64,000 nucleotides of DNA from Halosegnis longus (GTDB lineage: Archaea; Halobacteriota; Halobacteria; Halobacteriales; Haloarculaceae). Every line of letters begins with the position of its first letter. The stretch's first letter is position 1. Below, in pieces: positions 31,071-39,651 of this stretch. Location: the NCBI RefSeq assembly GCF_009663395.1, contig NZ_QKNW01000001.1:620001-684000 (forward strand), given 5' to 3'. The position numbers and the translations under genes were made by a program. Under the pieces are notes generated by a model that was given only the letters and a program-made list of their open reading frames with translations, did no database searches and was not told where the DNA came from.

Positions 31071-31246
31071 GCCGCGACACCCCCCGACGTAATCACCGAC
31101 GTAATCACGCCGTAATCACAACACGGCGCGACAGCTCGCAACTGGTAGTCGGCCTCCCCCGGTGCTGGTGCGTTCCCGGCTTCGTGCGCGGGGGAGGGCG
31201 CGTGCGCGTGCGAGACGGGCGAGATACGGCGCGGGCGGCCGTTCAT
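31067..31246 (-). CDS. 59-aa protein coupled to both neighbours
   Basis: MNGRPRRISPVSHAHAP onward, with one CC pair near the C-terminus (AVAPCCDYGVITSVIT). Its ATG overlaps the stop of the SWIM-domain gene and its stop overlaps the start of the RHH gene, both as ATGA. It fills what would otherwise be a gap. Not recognised. Confidence 0.5.
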   Translation of the reverse strand: MNGRPRRISPVSHAHAPSPAHEAGNAPAPGEADYQLRAVAPCCDYGVITSVITSGGVAA

Positions 31247-31635
31247 CGTCGGACCTCCGTGCCGCCGTCGGCCATCGCTCGCTCGACGTGGTGGTCGGCC
31301 TGCTCCTGCTCCACGTCGACGAGTCGAATCGGCTCGCCGTAGGTGTCGGTCGTCTCCGACAGGCCGGTCTCGTTGTCCCATGCAGCTCGCCGGATAGCGC
31401 ACAGGTGAGCGCAGGGCGTATCGGCGGTGTCGCGGTACTCGAAGCCCTTGCAGTCGCACTCGCCGACGAGAGCGCCGTGGTCGCGTTCGAGGGCGACGAC
31501 GTGCGGCTCACCGCCGGGAAGCATCACGAGCCACTCACCGAGCGCCTGCGGCTCGATGAGCGCCCGATCTGGATGTGACCGCGTCCAACTGTCTGATTCG
31601 GCGTCACGGACACGCTGGAAGTCCAGCGGCGTCAT
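31243..31635 (-). CDS. SWIM zinc-finger protein
   Basis: 130 aa. VGECDCKGFEYRDTADTPCAHLCAIRRA gives the CxC-Xn-CxH pattern of the SWIM zinc finger. Preceding strands (EWLVMLPGGEPHVVALERDHGALVGEC) match the SWIM lead-in. SWIM domains bind DNA or proteins and are common in haloarchaeal mobile elements. Coupled by ATGA to genes on both sides. Confidence 0.72.
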   Translation of the reverse strand: MTPLDFQRVRDAESDSWTRSHPDRALIEPQALGEWLVMLPGGEPHVVALERDHGALVGECDCKGFEYRDTADTPCAHLCAIRRAAWDNETGLSETTDTYGEPIRLVDVEQEQADHHVERAMADGGTEVRR

Positions 31636-31745
31636 CTGCTACCACCCGAGACGAGCATGGCGCCACAGCGACCACAGTAAGCACTATCGCGTTCATCGTG
31701 CTGCACGACCGGCGGGCCGTCGCATCGACAACTCACGCCGACCAC
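31632..31745 (-). CDS. small zinc-ribbon protein, first gene of the minus cluster
   Basis: About 37 aa. VSCRCDGPPVVQHDERDSAYCGRCGAMLVSGG carries CxC and CxxC pairs. No ATG is available: GTG at 31745 or 31736 are the likely starts. The ATGA overlap with the SWIM gene supports translation. It is the gene nearest the right att site. Confidence 0.45.
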   Translation of the reverse strand: MVGVSCRCDGPPVVQHDERDSAYCGRCGAMLVSGGSR

Positions 31746-31831
31746 CCCGTTCGGATACGGTAATCGCCAGACTGCGCGGTTGGCCGTTCGTGGTCCTCCT
31801 GAACTCGGGATGAAACAGCGGTTGCTCGGAA

Positions 31832-31924
31832 GTTGGTATCGCCAGAATTGGGTAGGCTGGGGAGGCCCACGCCCGAGATTCGGGTCGGACGATAATCGCC
31901 CGTAAGTTGGATGGGCCAACTCGG
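31832..31924. repeat. right attachment region (att core plus outer repeat block)
   Basis: The 16-bp core 31909-31924 matches 12507-12522 exactly. A further block at 31832-31876 matches 12431-12476 with few changes; 31855-31876 versus 12455-12476 is identical over 22 bp. The spacing between block and core differs by only 2 bp between the two ends. So the provirus carries a copy not only of the tRNA end but also of its downstream flank. Confidence 0.8.
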
Positions 31925-31986
31925 ATTTGAACCGAGGGCCTCCCGGTTATCAGCCGAGCGCTCATACCTGGCTGAGCTATTGGCCC
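31912..31986 (-). tRNA. tRNA-Ile (anticodon GAT)
   Basis: The minus strand folds as a cloverleaf. The acceptor is GGGCCAA/TTGGCCC, the D-stem GCTC/GAGC, and the anticodon stem CTCGG/CCGGG with loop CTGATAA, whose anticodon GAT reads AUC/AUU. The T-stem is CTCGG/CCGAG with loop TTCAAAT, and the discriminator is A. No intron; CCA is not encoded. The provirus is integrated at its 3' end, and the element's own copy of that end keeps the gene intact. Confidence 0.95.
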
Positions 31987-32045
31987 AGGTCAGCGCATCT
32001 TATCGTACCGCGGTCGGTTGTTTAACGGTTTCGTTTCGGCAGACG

Positions 32046-32612
32046 CTATCGGTCGTCGTCGACGTTTCGGTACTCGTCGCCGTCCATGTCTATCGTGTCT
32101 CCGTCCGTCGATTGCGACCCTGCTCCGGGGCCGGCTCCGCCGCCGGGACCGGTGCCAGCGCCGGGTCCTGCGCTCCCGTCGCCGTCGTTCGGGAACCCAC
32201 CCATGTAGACGTTGCCGGTGGCGAAGCCGCCGGTCTTGGCGTCGAGATACGGCGTGACGACGTACTTCTTCACGACGATGCGAGCCGGATACCGGGTCGG
32301 CGGCAGCGCCAACAGCAGCGCGACGAAGTCGGTGACCAGCCCGGGGGTGAGGAACATCGCGCCGGCGACCAACAGGAGCGCGCCGTCGACCACTTCGTTC
32401 GTCGGCATCTCGCCGGTCGCGAGCTTCCGCTGGAGGCGGGCGAGCGTGCGTCTCCCCTCCGCGCGCACGAGCACCATCCCGACGAGTGCCGTCAGGACGA
32501 CCAGCGCGACGATAGCGACCAGGGAGAGACGGGTCGCGAGGACGGCAAGCAGCATCGCGTCCAACAGCGGCACCAACAGCAGGAGCGCGATGACCCGGAA
32601 GTCAATCTTCAT
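32046..32612 (-). CDS. FxsA family membrane protein
   Basis: 188 aa. Three or four helices in the first 110 residues include ALLLLVPLLDAMLLAVLA, LVAIVALVVLTALVGMVLVRAEG and the FxsA-typical GALLLVAGAMFLTPGLVTDFVALLLALPPTR. A Gly/Pro/Asp-rich soluble tail follows. In E. coli FxsA prevents F-plasmid exclusion of phage T7; the general role is unknown. It sits just outside the provirus, next to tRNA-Ile, by chance or not. Confidence 0.85.
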   Translation of the reverse strand: MKIDFRVIALLLLVPLLDAMLLAVLATRLSLVAIVALVVLTALVGMVLVRAEGRRTLARLQRKLATGEMPTNEVVDGALLLVAGAMFLTPGLVTDFVALLLALPPTRYPARIVVKKYVVTPYLDAKTGGFATGNVYMGGFPNDGDGSAGPGAGTGPGGGAGPGAGSQSTDGDTIDMDGDEYRNVDDDR

Positions 32613-32694
32613 ACCTGGTGGTGGGGGGCGGGGTCAGATAACCCTTTTCGAGCCGCGCGGCTCGCCGACGTGAAAACGGCGAAGGAGAGAGCCG

Positions 32695-33264
32695 TTAGGC
32701 TTCGACGGAGACGGCTTCGATTTCGGCGTCCTCCTGTGGCTGGTCCTGTCGGTCAGTCGGGAGCGAACCGAGCTCCTCGACAACGTCCATCCCGTCGATG
32801 ACTTGCCCGAAGACGGCGTGTTTGCCGTCGAGGTGCGGCTGGGCGTCCAGCGTGATGAAGAACTGCGAGCCGTTGGTGTTCGGCCCGGAGTTCGCCATCG
32901 ACAGCAGCCCCGGCCCGTCGTGGGTCAGGTCGTCGTGGAACTCGTCGTCGAACTGGTAGCCGGGCCCGCCGCGGCCGGTGCCGGTCGGGTCACCGCCCTG
33001 AATCATGAACCCCTCGATGATGCGGTGGAACGGCACGCCGGCGTACAGCGAGTCGCCCCGCACCTCGCCGGACTCGGGGTCTTTCCAGGTGTCCGTCTCC
33101 GGGGCCGGCGGCGCGTCGGCGGCCGGCTCGTGGCGGGCGAGCCCGAGGAAGTTCTCGACCGTCTTCGGCGCGCGGTCGGCAAACAGCTCGACCGTGATGT
33201 CGCCGTGGGTCGTGTGGAAGGTGACCGTCGGATTCTCCGGGTCGGCACGCTCGTGGTTTTCCAT
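32695..33264 (-). CDS. cyclophilin-type peptidyl-prolyl cis-trans isomerase
   Basis: 189 aa. The core has [78 protein letters not shown] and [19 protein letters not shown], the full set of active-site residues (R, F, Q, F, H). It catalyses proline isomerisation in protein folding and is cytoplasmic (no signal peptide). ATG 33264 (MENHERADP) opens the known domain. Confidence 0.92.
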   Translation of the reverse strand: MENHERADPENPTVTFHTTHGDITVELFADRAPKTVENFLGLARHEPAADAPPAPETDTWKDPESGEVRGDSLYAGVPFHRIIEGFMIQGGDPTGTGRGGPGYQFDDEFHDDLTHDGPGLLSMANSGPNTNGSQFFITLDAQPHLDGKHAVFGQVIDGMDVVEELGSLPTDRQDQPQEDAEIEAVSVEA

Positions 33265-33316
33265 ACCGACAGGTGGCGGGTTGCGCGCAAAAAGGTAGTG
33301 GAACCGACCGCGGCCG

Positions 33317-35302
33317 TTACTTCTCGGCCAGTTCGTCCCGGATTTGCTCCGGAACCGACGGGTCACGCAGCGTCGTCGTGTTGCCCAGCTTCTCCTCGTT
33401 GGAGATGTTTTCCAGGATGCGACGCATAATCTTCCCCGAACGCGTCTTCGGCAGGTCGTCGACGAAGATGACGTTCGCCGGGCGCGCGAACTTTCCAATC
33501 TCGTCTTCGACGGCGCGGATAATTTCTTCACGCACCGACTCGCTCTCCTCGATACCCTCGCGCAGGACGGCGTACACGTCGGGTACCTCGCCCTTCTGGG
33601 CGTCCTCGCGGGCGGCGACGGCGGCCTCCGCCACCTTCTCGACCTCCGAGACGGCCGATTCGAGTTCCATCGTGCCGAGCCGGTGGCCGGCGACGTTCAT
33701 CACGTCGTCCAATCGCCCGAGGACGCGCCAGTAGCCGTCCTGTGACTGGACCGCCCCGTCGCCGGCCTTGTAGTTCCAGTCGCGCCAGTCGTCGGAGTCC
33801 GTGTCGGAAAACTCCGCCCAGTAGGTGTCGATGAACCGCTCGTCGTTGCCGTACAGCGTCTGGAGCATCGACGGCCACGGCCGCTCGATGATGAGGTTGC
33901 CGGCCTGCCCCGACGCCTCGGGGAGCGTCTCGCCGTCGTCGCCGACGAGCGCCGGCTCGATACCCGGACAGGCCCGTCCCGCGGAGCCGGGTTTCATGTC
34001 GTCTAGCGCGGGGAGATTCGTGAGCAGGTGGCCACCCGTCTCAGTTTGCCACCACGTGTCCACGATGACGGCGTCCTCGTCGCCGATGTGTTTGTAGTAC
34101 CAGAGCCACGCCTCCGGCTGAATCGGCTCGCCGACCGTCGTCATGTGCCGGAAGTCGAAGTCGTACGCCTCGGGGTACTCCTCGCCCCACTTCATGAACA
34201 TCCGGACCGCCGTCGGCGAGGTGTGGAAGATATCCACGTCGTACTTCTCGGCGATCTCCCAGATGCGACCCTTGTGGGGATGGTCGGGAGTGTCCTCGTA
34301 CATCACGCTGGTCGTCCCGAGCGCGAGCGGGCCGTAGACGATGTACGAGTGGCCGGTAATCCAGCCGATGTCGGCCGCACACCAGTAGGTGTCGCCCGGC
34401 TCGATATCGAGGACGTTCTTGGAGGTGGCGGCGGTGTAGGCGAGATAGCCGCCGGTTCGGTGTTGACACCCCTTCGGTTTCCCCGTCGTGCCGGAGGTGT
34501 ACATCAGGAAAAGCGGGTCCTCTGCATCGCGGGAGACGGGGTCGACGCGCGCGCCGGCGTGCTCGTCGAGCAGGTCGGCCATCCGGACGTAGTCGTCCGA
34601 CACGTCGGCCTGCGGTTCGTCGTGGCGCAGCCACGCCAGCACGTCGGGGTCGCGCTCGGTCTGTTCGAGCGCCTCGTCCGTCTTCTCGACGTGGTCTAGG
34701 AACTCACCGCGGCGGTAGTAGCCGTCGATGGTGACGATGTAATCAGAGTCGGCGGAGTCGGTGCGCTCGGCGAGCGCCTGCGCGGAGAAGCCGGCGAACA
34801 CGACCGAGTGGGGTGCGCCGATACGGGCACACGCGAGCATCGTAATCGGGAGCGCGGGCACCATCGGCAGATGGATGGTCACCACGTCGTCCTCCTCGAC
34901 CCCTTGTGCCCGGAGGGCGGCAGCCGTCTCGTTCACCCGGCGGTAGAGGTCCTGATAGGTGAGATTCACCTGCTCGCCGTCCGACCCCTCCCAGAGGATG
35001 GCGGTCTGGTTTTTCCGCTCGTCGAGGTGGCGGTCGACGCAGTTGTGGGCGGCGTTCAGCTTCCCGCCGACGAACCACTCGAAGAAGGGGGGATTCGAAC
35101 CGTCGAACGTCTGGTCCCAGCGTTCGTCCCAGTCGAGCAGTTCGGCGTAGCGGTCGAACCCCTCGGGAAACTCGCCCACCTCGTCGTAGATGTCGCGATC
35201 GGTCGCGTTGGCCTGGCCGACGAACTCCGGCGGCGGGCGGAAGTACTCCTGTTCGCGCAGCCGCGACTCCAACTGTACGTCTGCCGTGTCATCACTGGGC
35301 AT
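33317..35302 (-). CDS. acs: acetate--CoA ligase (acetyl-CoA synthetase)
   Basis: 661 aa, the full family length. The AMP-binding signature [19 protein letters not shown], the adenylation motif [11 protein letters not shown], the hinge Asp region [15 protein letters not shown], and the C-terminal [13 protein letters not shown] with its catalytic and acetylatable lysine are all present. It activates acetate through acetyl-AMP to acetyl-CoA. I prefer ATG 35302 (MPSDDTADV). ATG 35329, nine codons up, is possible. Confidence 0.92.
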   Translation of the reverse strand: MPSDDTADVQLESRLREQEYFRPPPEFVGQANATDRDIYDEVGEFPEGFDRYAELLDWDERWDQTFDGSNPPFFEWFVGGKLNAAHNCVDRHLDERKNQTAILWEGSDGEQVNLTYQDLYRRVNETAAALRAQGVEEDDVVTIHLPMVPALPITMLACARIGAPHSVVFAGFSAQALAERTDSADSDYIVTIDGYYRRGEFLDHVEKTDEALEQTERDPDVLAWLRHDEPQADVSDDYVRMADLLDEHAGARVDPVSRDAEDPLFLMYTSGTTGKPKGCQHRTGGYLAYTAATSKNVLDIEPGDTYWCAADIGWITGHSYIVYGPLALGTTSVMYEDTPDHPHKGRIWEIAEKYDVDIFHTSPTAVRMFMKWGEEYPEAYDFDFRHMTTVGEPIQPEAWLWYYKHIGDEDAVIVDTWWQTETGGHLLTNLPALDDMKPGSAGRACPGIEPALVGDDGETLPEASGQAGNLIIERPWPSMLQTLYGNDERFIDTYWAEFSDTDSDDWRDWNYKAGDGAVQSQDGYWRVLGRLDDVMNVAGHRLGTMELESAVSEVEKVAEAAVAAREDAQKGEVPDVYAVLREGIEESESVREEIIRAVEDEIGKFARPANVIFVDDLPKTRSGKIMRRILENISNEEKLGNTTTLRDPSVPEQIRDELAEK

Positions 35303-35395
35303 GGTTCGGCCTGCGACTGCCTGTGACATTAATCCGCCGGCGAGTGTTGCCGACGAAACGGCAGCATCATCCGGAAATCGCGACCGGAACCCGCC

Positions 35396-36457
35396 TCAGA
35401 ACGCGCGCAGTGCGTCGAGTCGGTCGGCGGCCGCGCCGGAGTCGATTGCCTCGCGCGCCTGGTCGAGTCCGTCCTCGATGGAGTCGGCGTCCTCGCCGGC
35501 GTAGATGCGGAGCGCGGCGTTGAGCGCGACCGCGTCGGCGAAGGCGTCCTCGCGCTCGCCCGAGAGCACGGTCTCGGTGATGGCGGCGGACTCGCCGGCC
35601 ACGTCCTCGACGCCGAGCGTCTCCTCCTCGAAGTCCATCCCGTAGTCGGGCGTTTCGATGGTGAAGTCGTCCACGTCGCCGCCGGACCACTCGGCGACGG
35701 TCGTCGACCCCGGTCGGATGTCGTCGTACCCTTCCATCCCCTGGAACATCAGGACGCGCTCCACGTCCGACGAGCGCGCTTCCTGGAACGTCTCGATGAT
35801 GCGGACGGCGTAGGGGAGATGATAGAAGGAGCCGAGATGCGTCGACGCCTCGGCGGGATTCGCCAGCGTCTCGATGGTGTTGACGAAGGTGCGGACGCCC
35901 ATCGCGGCGCGGCGGTCGGAGAGGGCGTCAATCGCCGGCGCGAAGTTCGGCTGGTAGTAGAAGCCGAAGCCGACCTCGTCGGTCATGGCGGCGGAATCAG
36001 CAGGCGTGAGGTCGGTCTCGACGCCGAGTTCATCAAGGACGTGCTTGTAGGCGTCCTGTTTCTGCGTCGGCACGCGGTCGCCGGAGTGGACGACGACGGG
36101 CGTGCCGGCGGCCGCGGCGACGAGTCCGGCGGCGACACCGAGAATCGCGGTGCGACCTTTCCCGTCGTAGTTCGCGCCGCAGTCGACGGGGTCACACTCG
36201 GGCGCGGCGGTCTGGGTGTCGGCGGCCATCTCGTCGACGAACGCGCCCAGCTCCTCGGGCGTGTTGCGCTTCCAGCGGTTGGCGAGCCAGAACGCGCCCA
36301 GCGTCGTCTGGTCGGGGTCGCCGTCGAGAATCCGGCGGAACGCCTGGCTGGCCTGCGCGCGTGTCATGTCGTCTGCGGATTTGTGGCCCGAGCCGACGAC
36401 CTCCGTCATCAGTCGGACGAGCGGCCACTCCTCCTCGGTCGCGTCCGTGGTAGCCAT
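35396..36457 (-). CDS. TrpD2-like (anthranilate phosphoribosyltransferase-like) protein
   Basis: 353 aa with the class IV phosphoribosyltransferase fold. It has an N-terminal helical part (LMTEVVGSGHKSADDMTRAQASQAF), DCGANYDGKGRTAILGVAAGLVAAAAGTPVVVHSGDRVP, and GFGFYYQPNFAPAIDAL...GVRTFVNTIETLANPA. True TrpD has GTGGD and KHGNR loops. Here they are CGANYDGKGRT and HSGDRVP, as in the TrpD2/YbiB branch, which is not a tryptophan enzyme in characterised cases and binds nucleic acid in E. coli. No trp genes are nearby. Confidence 0.8.
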   Translation of the reverse strand: MATTDATEEEWPLVRLMTEVVGSGHKSADDMTRAQASQAFRRILDGDPDQTTLGAFWLANRWKRNTPEELGAFVDEMAADTQTAAPECDPVDCGANYDGKGRTAILGVAAGLVAAAAGTPVVVHSGDRVPTQKQDAYKHVLDELGVETDLTPADSAAMTDEVGFGFYYQPNFAPAIDALSDRRAAMGVRTFVNTIETLANPAEASTHLGSFYHLPYAVRIIETFQEARSSDVERVLMFQGMEGYDDIRPGSTTVAEWSGGDVDDFTIETPDYGMDFEEETLGVEDVAGESAAITETVLSGEREDAFADAVALNAALRIYAGEDADSIEDGLDQAREAIDSGAAADRLDALRAF

Positions 36458-36559
36458 ACCTGTCTGTGGGTGCGCGCGCGAGGAAAATCCGTCGGCTCCG
36501 GGTATCTCTCTACTATCTTGACGCCCGCCTTTCATCCCCGATGCGTGCGTCGCTTGTGT

Positions 36560-37060
36560 ATGGAACTTCTCCCGCTCGCTCCAAACACCCCACACTTTCA
36601 CGCCGCGTTGCGGCTCTACGAGGCGATTCACGGCGAGCGGCCGGCCAGCACGGAGCCGCGATTCCGCGCACACGCCGACCACACCGGCTACCGCGGCTTC
36701 GTCGCCCTCGACGGCCAGGAGGTCGTCGGCTTCACCTACGGCCACGACTCGAAGGCGGGCCGCGACTACCACGACCAGCTTCACGCGGATATGCCGCGGT
36801 CGGTCGCGACGGAGTGGCTCACCGACACCTTCGAACTCGTGGAGCTGGGCGTCGCGCCCGCCCGCCGCCGCACCGGCCTCGGAACCCGGCTCGTCGACCG
36901 ACTGCTCGAGGGTGTCACCCGCAGGCGAGTCATCCTCACCACCGAGTCGGACAACCACGCCGCACAGTCGTTCTACGAGCAGACCGGCTGGGAGGCGGTC
37001 CACGAGCCGTTCGTCGTTTCCGGCGTCGACATGACCGTCTACGGCCGGCGACTCGCCTGA
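36560..37060 (+). CDS. GNAT family N-acetyltransferase
   Basis: 166 aa. Acetyl-CoA motif A is ELVELGVAPARRRTGLGTRLVDRLLEG, followed by VILTTESDNHAAQSFYEQTGWEAVHEPF (motif B). A small stand-alone cytosolic acetyltransferase; substrate unknown. ATG 36560 gives the conserved N-terminus MELLPLAPNTP. Divergent from the TrpD2-like gene. Confidence 0.85.
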   Translation: MELLPLAPNTPHFHAALRLYEAIHGERPASTEPRFRAHADHTGYRGFVALDGQEVVGFTYGHDSKAGRDYHDQLHADMPRSVATEWLTDTFELVELGVAPARRRTGLGTRLVDRLLEGVTRRRVILTTESDNHAAQSFYEQTGWEAVHEPFVVSGVDMTVYGRRLA

Positions 37061-37166
37061 GCCGTCGGGTCGACGCCGGTGACGAGTCACCCCGCGGGTA
37101 GTGACCAAGCGTTGACGGGTCGTGGTAACGCGGGCGAGAACACGCAACACCGCCCGTCTATCCCAG

Positions 37167-37175
37167 GTTTATGCG
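37167..37175 (+). promoter_or_regulatory. TATA-like promoter of the peroxiredoxin gene
   Basis: GTTTATGCG is centred about 26 nt before the ATG at 37197, at leaderless spacing. Confidence 0.5.
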
Positions 37176-37196
37176 TGTCTCGTTCCTTGGACGAGT

Positions 37197-37664
37197 ATGG
37201 TTGCTACCGACGACACTGCACCACGATTCGAGGCGACGATTGCAAACGGCGAGGTCGAGGCGTTCTCGCTCGAAGACGCGCTCGGCGACGGGCCGGTCGT
37301 GTTGGCCTTCTTCCCCGGCGCGTTCACGCCGCCGTGCTCGAACGAGATGGTCGCGCTCGAAGACCACGCCGACGACTTCGGCGACGCGCGCGTGCTGGGC
37401 GTCAGCGCCGACTCCGCCTTCTCGCTGAACGCCTTCCGCGACGAGTACGACCTCTCGTTCGATTTGGTGTCGGACATGTCCCGGGAGGTCATCGAGGCGT
37501 ACGACCTCCGTATCGACATCGAGGACCTCGGGCTGTTCGGGGTCGCGAACCGCGCCGTCTTCGTGCTCGACAGCGAGGGAACCGTCACCTACACGTGGAC
37601 GACGGACGACCCGACGGTCGAACCCGACTACGAGGAACTGGTCGAGGCCGTCGCGGCGGCGTAG
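37197..37664 (+). CDS. peroxiredoxin (AhpC/TSA redoxin family), apparent 1-Cys
   Basis: 155 aa. The peroxidatic site is FFPGAFTPPCSNEMVALEDHADDF, with the PxxxT/SxxC motif conserved. It is the only cysteine in the protein, so a partner thiol must resolve it. Thioredoxin-fold elements are ARVLGVSADSAFSLNAFRDEYDL and NRAVFVLDSEGTVTYTW. It reduces peroxides in the cytosol. The Lrp-type gene follows on the same strand 41 nt away. Confidence 0.88.
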   Translation: MVATDDTAPRFEATIANGEVEAFSLEDALGDGPVVLAFFPGAFTPPCSNEMVALEDHADDFGDARVLGVSADSAFSLNAFRDEYDLSFDLVSDMSREVIEAYDLRIDIEDLGLFGVANRAVFVLDSEGTVTYTWTTDDPTVEPDYEELVEAVAAA

Positions 37665-37705
37665 GAACCGAAAGCGGGGTATAGCTACCCCACGTAAGGC
37701 GGGTA

Positions 37706-38743
37706 ATGAGCCAGCAGGCTGACTGGCGTGTCGGACTCGACGCCACCGACGCCGCCCTCATCGACGAGTACCAGAGCGGCTTTCCCGTCACCGAACGCCC
37801 GTTTCGCGTCCTCGCCGAGGAGCTCGGTATCGAGGAGTCGGATACGCTCGACCGCGTCCGGCGGCTCCGCGAGGACGGAATCTTCCGCCGCTTCGGCGCG
37901 GTGTTGAATCCGCCCGTCATCGGCTCCTCCACGCTCGCGGCCGTCAGCGCACCCGACGGGCGCTTCGATGAAGTCGCCGACACCATCAACAGCCACCGGC
38001 AGGTGAACCACAACTACCGACGGGACCACGAGTGGAACATGTGGTTCGTCGTCACCGCGAGCGACCGCGACACCCGCGATGAGATTCTGGCCGACATCGA
38101 GACCGAGACCGGCTGTGAGGTCCTGAATCTCCCGATGTTGACCGATTACTACATCGACCTCGAGTTCCCGGTGGTCAACGAGGACCGGTTCGCCCGCGAG
38201 TCGCTGACCGAGACCGAGGTGAGCGCGACCCGCATCTCCGAGCAGGCCACCGGCGACCTCTCCGCGCTCGACCGTCGCCTCCTGCTCGCGATTCAGGACG
38301 GCTTTCCGCTGTCGCTGACGCCGTACGCCGACATCGCCGCCGACCTCGACGTCGACGTGGCGTCGGTGCTCGACAGCGTCGAACGCCTGCGCGAGAACGG
38401 CTGTATCAAGCGCATCGGCTGTGTCGTCAACCACGTCGTCACCGGCTTCGACAGCAACTGCATGGTCGTCTGGAACGTCCCCGACGACAAGCTCGACGAG
38501 TACGGCGAGCGCGTCGGCAGCCTCCCGTACGTCACCCTCTGTTATCACCGCCCGCGCCGGCCCGAACAGGGCTGGGAGTACAATCTGTTCACGATGGTCC
38601 ACGGGCGCGATTCGGCGGCCGTGGATTCGGTCATCGACGAGCTCGCGAGCGAGTATCTCCCCGTCCCCCACGAACGACTCTACTCGACGGCGACGCTCAA
38701 ACAGACCGGCGCGCAGTACGAGCGGCTCGTCGAGACGGAGTAA
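37706..38743 (+). CDS. siroheme decarboxylase, fused AhbA-AhbB
   Basis: 345 aa built of two homologous Lrp/AsnC-like halves, each with a winged helix and a ligand domain. The first half ends with the heme-precursor motif HRQVNHNYRRDHEWNMWFV. The second carries VTLCYHRPRRPEQGWEYNLFTMVHG. In archaea AhbA and AhbB together remove two acetate side chains of siroheme, giving didecarboxysiroheme for the alternative heme route. Here both subunits are one polypeptide. It was once annotated as a transcriptional regulator (NirD/H-like), but the histidine and arginine motifs argue for the enzyme. Confidence 0.85.
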   Translation: MSQQADWRVGLDATDAALIDEYQSGFPVTERPFRVLAEELGIEESDTLDRVRRLREDGIFRRFGAVLNPPVIGSSTLAAVSAPDGRFDEVADTINSHRQVNHNYRRDHEWNMWFVVTASDRDTRDEILADIETETGCEVLNLPMLTDYYIDLEFPVVNEDRFARESLTETEVSATRISEQATGDLSALDRRLLLAIQDGFPLSLTPYADIAADLDVDVASVLDSVERLRENGCIKRIGCVVNHVVTGFDSNCMVVWNVPDDKLDEYGERVGSLPYVTLCYHRPRRPEQGWEYNLFTMVHGRDSAAVDSVIDELASEYLPVPHERLYSTATLKQTGAQYERLVETE

Positions 38744-38809
38744 ATTCGCTCGCTTGGGGCGGCAAAAGAACTATTTTCTCCCCATCTGAACGACGCGGTG
38801 TGTCAACTT

Positions 38810-38854
38810 ATGAAACACTGCTGGGGTGACGGCGAGAGCGGATGCGGCTGCTGA
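38810..38854 (+). other. possible 14-aa Cys-rich leader peptide overlapping cas6
   Basis: ATG at 38810 opens MKHCWGDGESGCGC and stops at 38854, overlapping the cas6 start (38842) by 13 nt in another frame. Four of 14 residues are Cys. It lies downstream of the likely cas promoter. It may couple or attenuate cas6 translation, or be chance. Confidence 0.3.
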
Positions 38855-39651
38855 TTTCACTCGAAGCCGACGCCGACGCCGAGTACAAAACGAGCTACCA
38901 CCACAAGCTTCGCGGGCGGCTCTGGCGGGCCCTTGACGGGACAGAGTACGGGGCCGAACACGACGACGCGCCGACCGGACTCGCGTTCTCGAACATCTTC
39001 CCGTGGGACGAAATCGCGGAGGGTGACGAACGGTCGCTGCTCGTCGCCTCGCCGCGTGAGGAGTTGCTCGCGACGATGGCGGAGTCGCTCAAGCGGAATC
39101 CGGAGTTCAATGTCGGTGATATGCCGTTTACCGTGACCGACCTCGCACCCGTCGAGCCGGACGTCGGAGAGCCGGGGACGCGAGGAGTCATCGAGACGGC
39201 AACCGGCGTCGTGATTCGGCTCTACGACGAGCGCCGGGAGGCGTACGGTATCGACAGCGAGTCGGGGTCGCCGACGTACTGGCAACCCGAACACGGGTTG
39301 GAGCCGGTGCGCGACGCGCTGGACGCGAACCTCGCGCGCAAACACGACCGATTCGCCCCCGACTACGTCCCGAGTCCGACCGACGTGGGCGAGACGCTGT
39401 TTGATGGCTACGAGCTACTCAAGACGTACGCACTCCCGACGACCGTGACGACGGGCGTCGAAATTCAGTTGGTCGTCTCGAAGTGGCGGTTCGACTACCG
39501 CGTTCGCGACGACACCCACCGTCGCCACCTGAATCTCGCCCTCGACACCGGGATCGGGGGGCGCAACGGGCTCGGCTTCGGCTTCGTCAACATCGTGGAG
39601 CGAACCCGACCCGGCGAGACGGAGTTGGAGGGGTTGGATGCTTTCGCCTGA
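38842..39651 (+). CDS. cas6: CRISPR-associated endoribonuclease Cas6 (type I-B)
   Basis: 269 aa, a RAMP-fold protein with the C-terminal glycine-rich loop GIGGRNGLGFGFVNI diagnostic of Cas6. It cuts the pre-crRNA within each repeat, leaving the 8-nt ATTGAAGC handle seen in this array, and in haloarchaeal I-B stays in the Cascade complex. A candidate catalytic His is near the N-terminus (SYHHKLRG). First gene of the operon, overlapping cas8b by 14 bp. Confidence 0.93.
   Translation: MRLLISLEADADAEYKTSYHHKLRGRLWRALDGTEYGAEHDDAPTGLAFSNIFPWDEIAEGDERSLLVASPREELLATMAESLKRNPEFNVGDMPFTVTDLAPVEPDVGEPGTRGVIETATGVVIRLYDERREAYGIDSESGSPTYWQPEHGLEPVRDALDANLARKHDRFAPDYVPSPTDVGETLFDGYELLKTYALPTTVTTGVEIQLVVSKWRFDYRVRDDTHRRHLNLALDTGIGGRNGLGFGFVNIVERTRPGETELEGLDAFA

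Larger units (their letters stand above)
12507..31924. mobile_element. integrated provirus (~19.4 kb), tailless icosahedral double-capsid-protein type, in tRNA-Ile(GAT)
   Basis: The element is bounded by identical 16-bp copies of the tRNA-Ile 3' end (12507-12522 and 31909-31924), with the complete tRNA at the right end and a tyrosine integrase next to the left end. The content is viral: repressor-like winged-helix proteins, a second recombinase, a packaging-type ATPase, two adjacent capsid-size genes, several single-TM proteins, a fibre-like protein and many overlapping small genes. The ATPase, small capsid, large capsid order is that of the SH1/SNJ1/P23-77 group (Halopanivirales). No tail, terminase or portal gene is seen. 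Capsid identity is inferred from order, size and context, not from an alignment. Confidence 0.85.

Noticed and set aside
37706-38743. Lrp/AsnC transcriptional regulator
   Set aside because: The fold is Lrp-like, but the HNYRRDHEWNMWF and CYHRPRRPEQGWEYN motifs are those of siroheme decarboxylase AhbA/AhbB.
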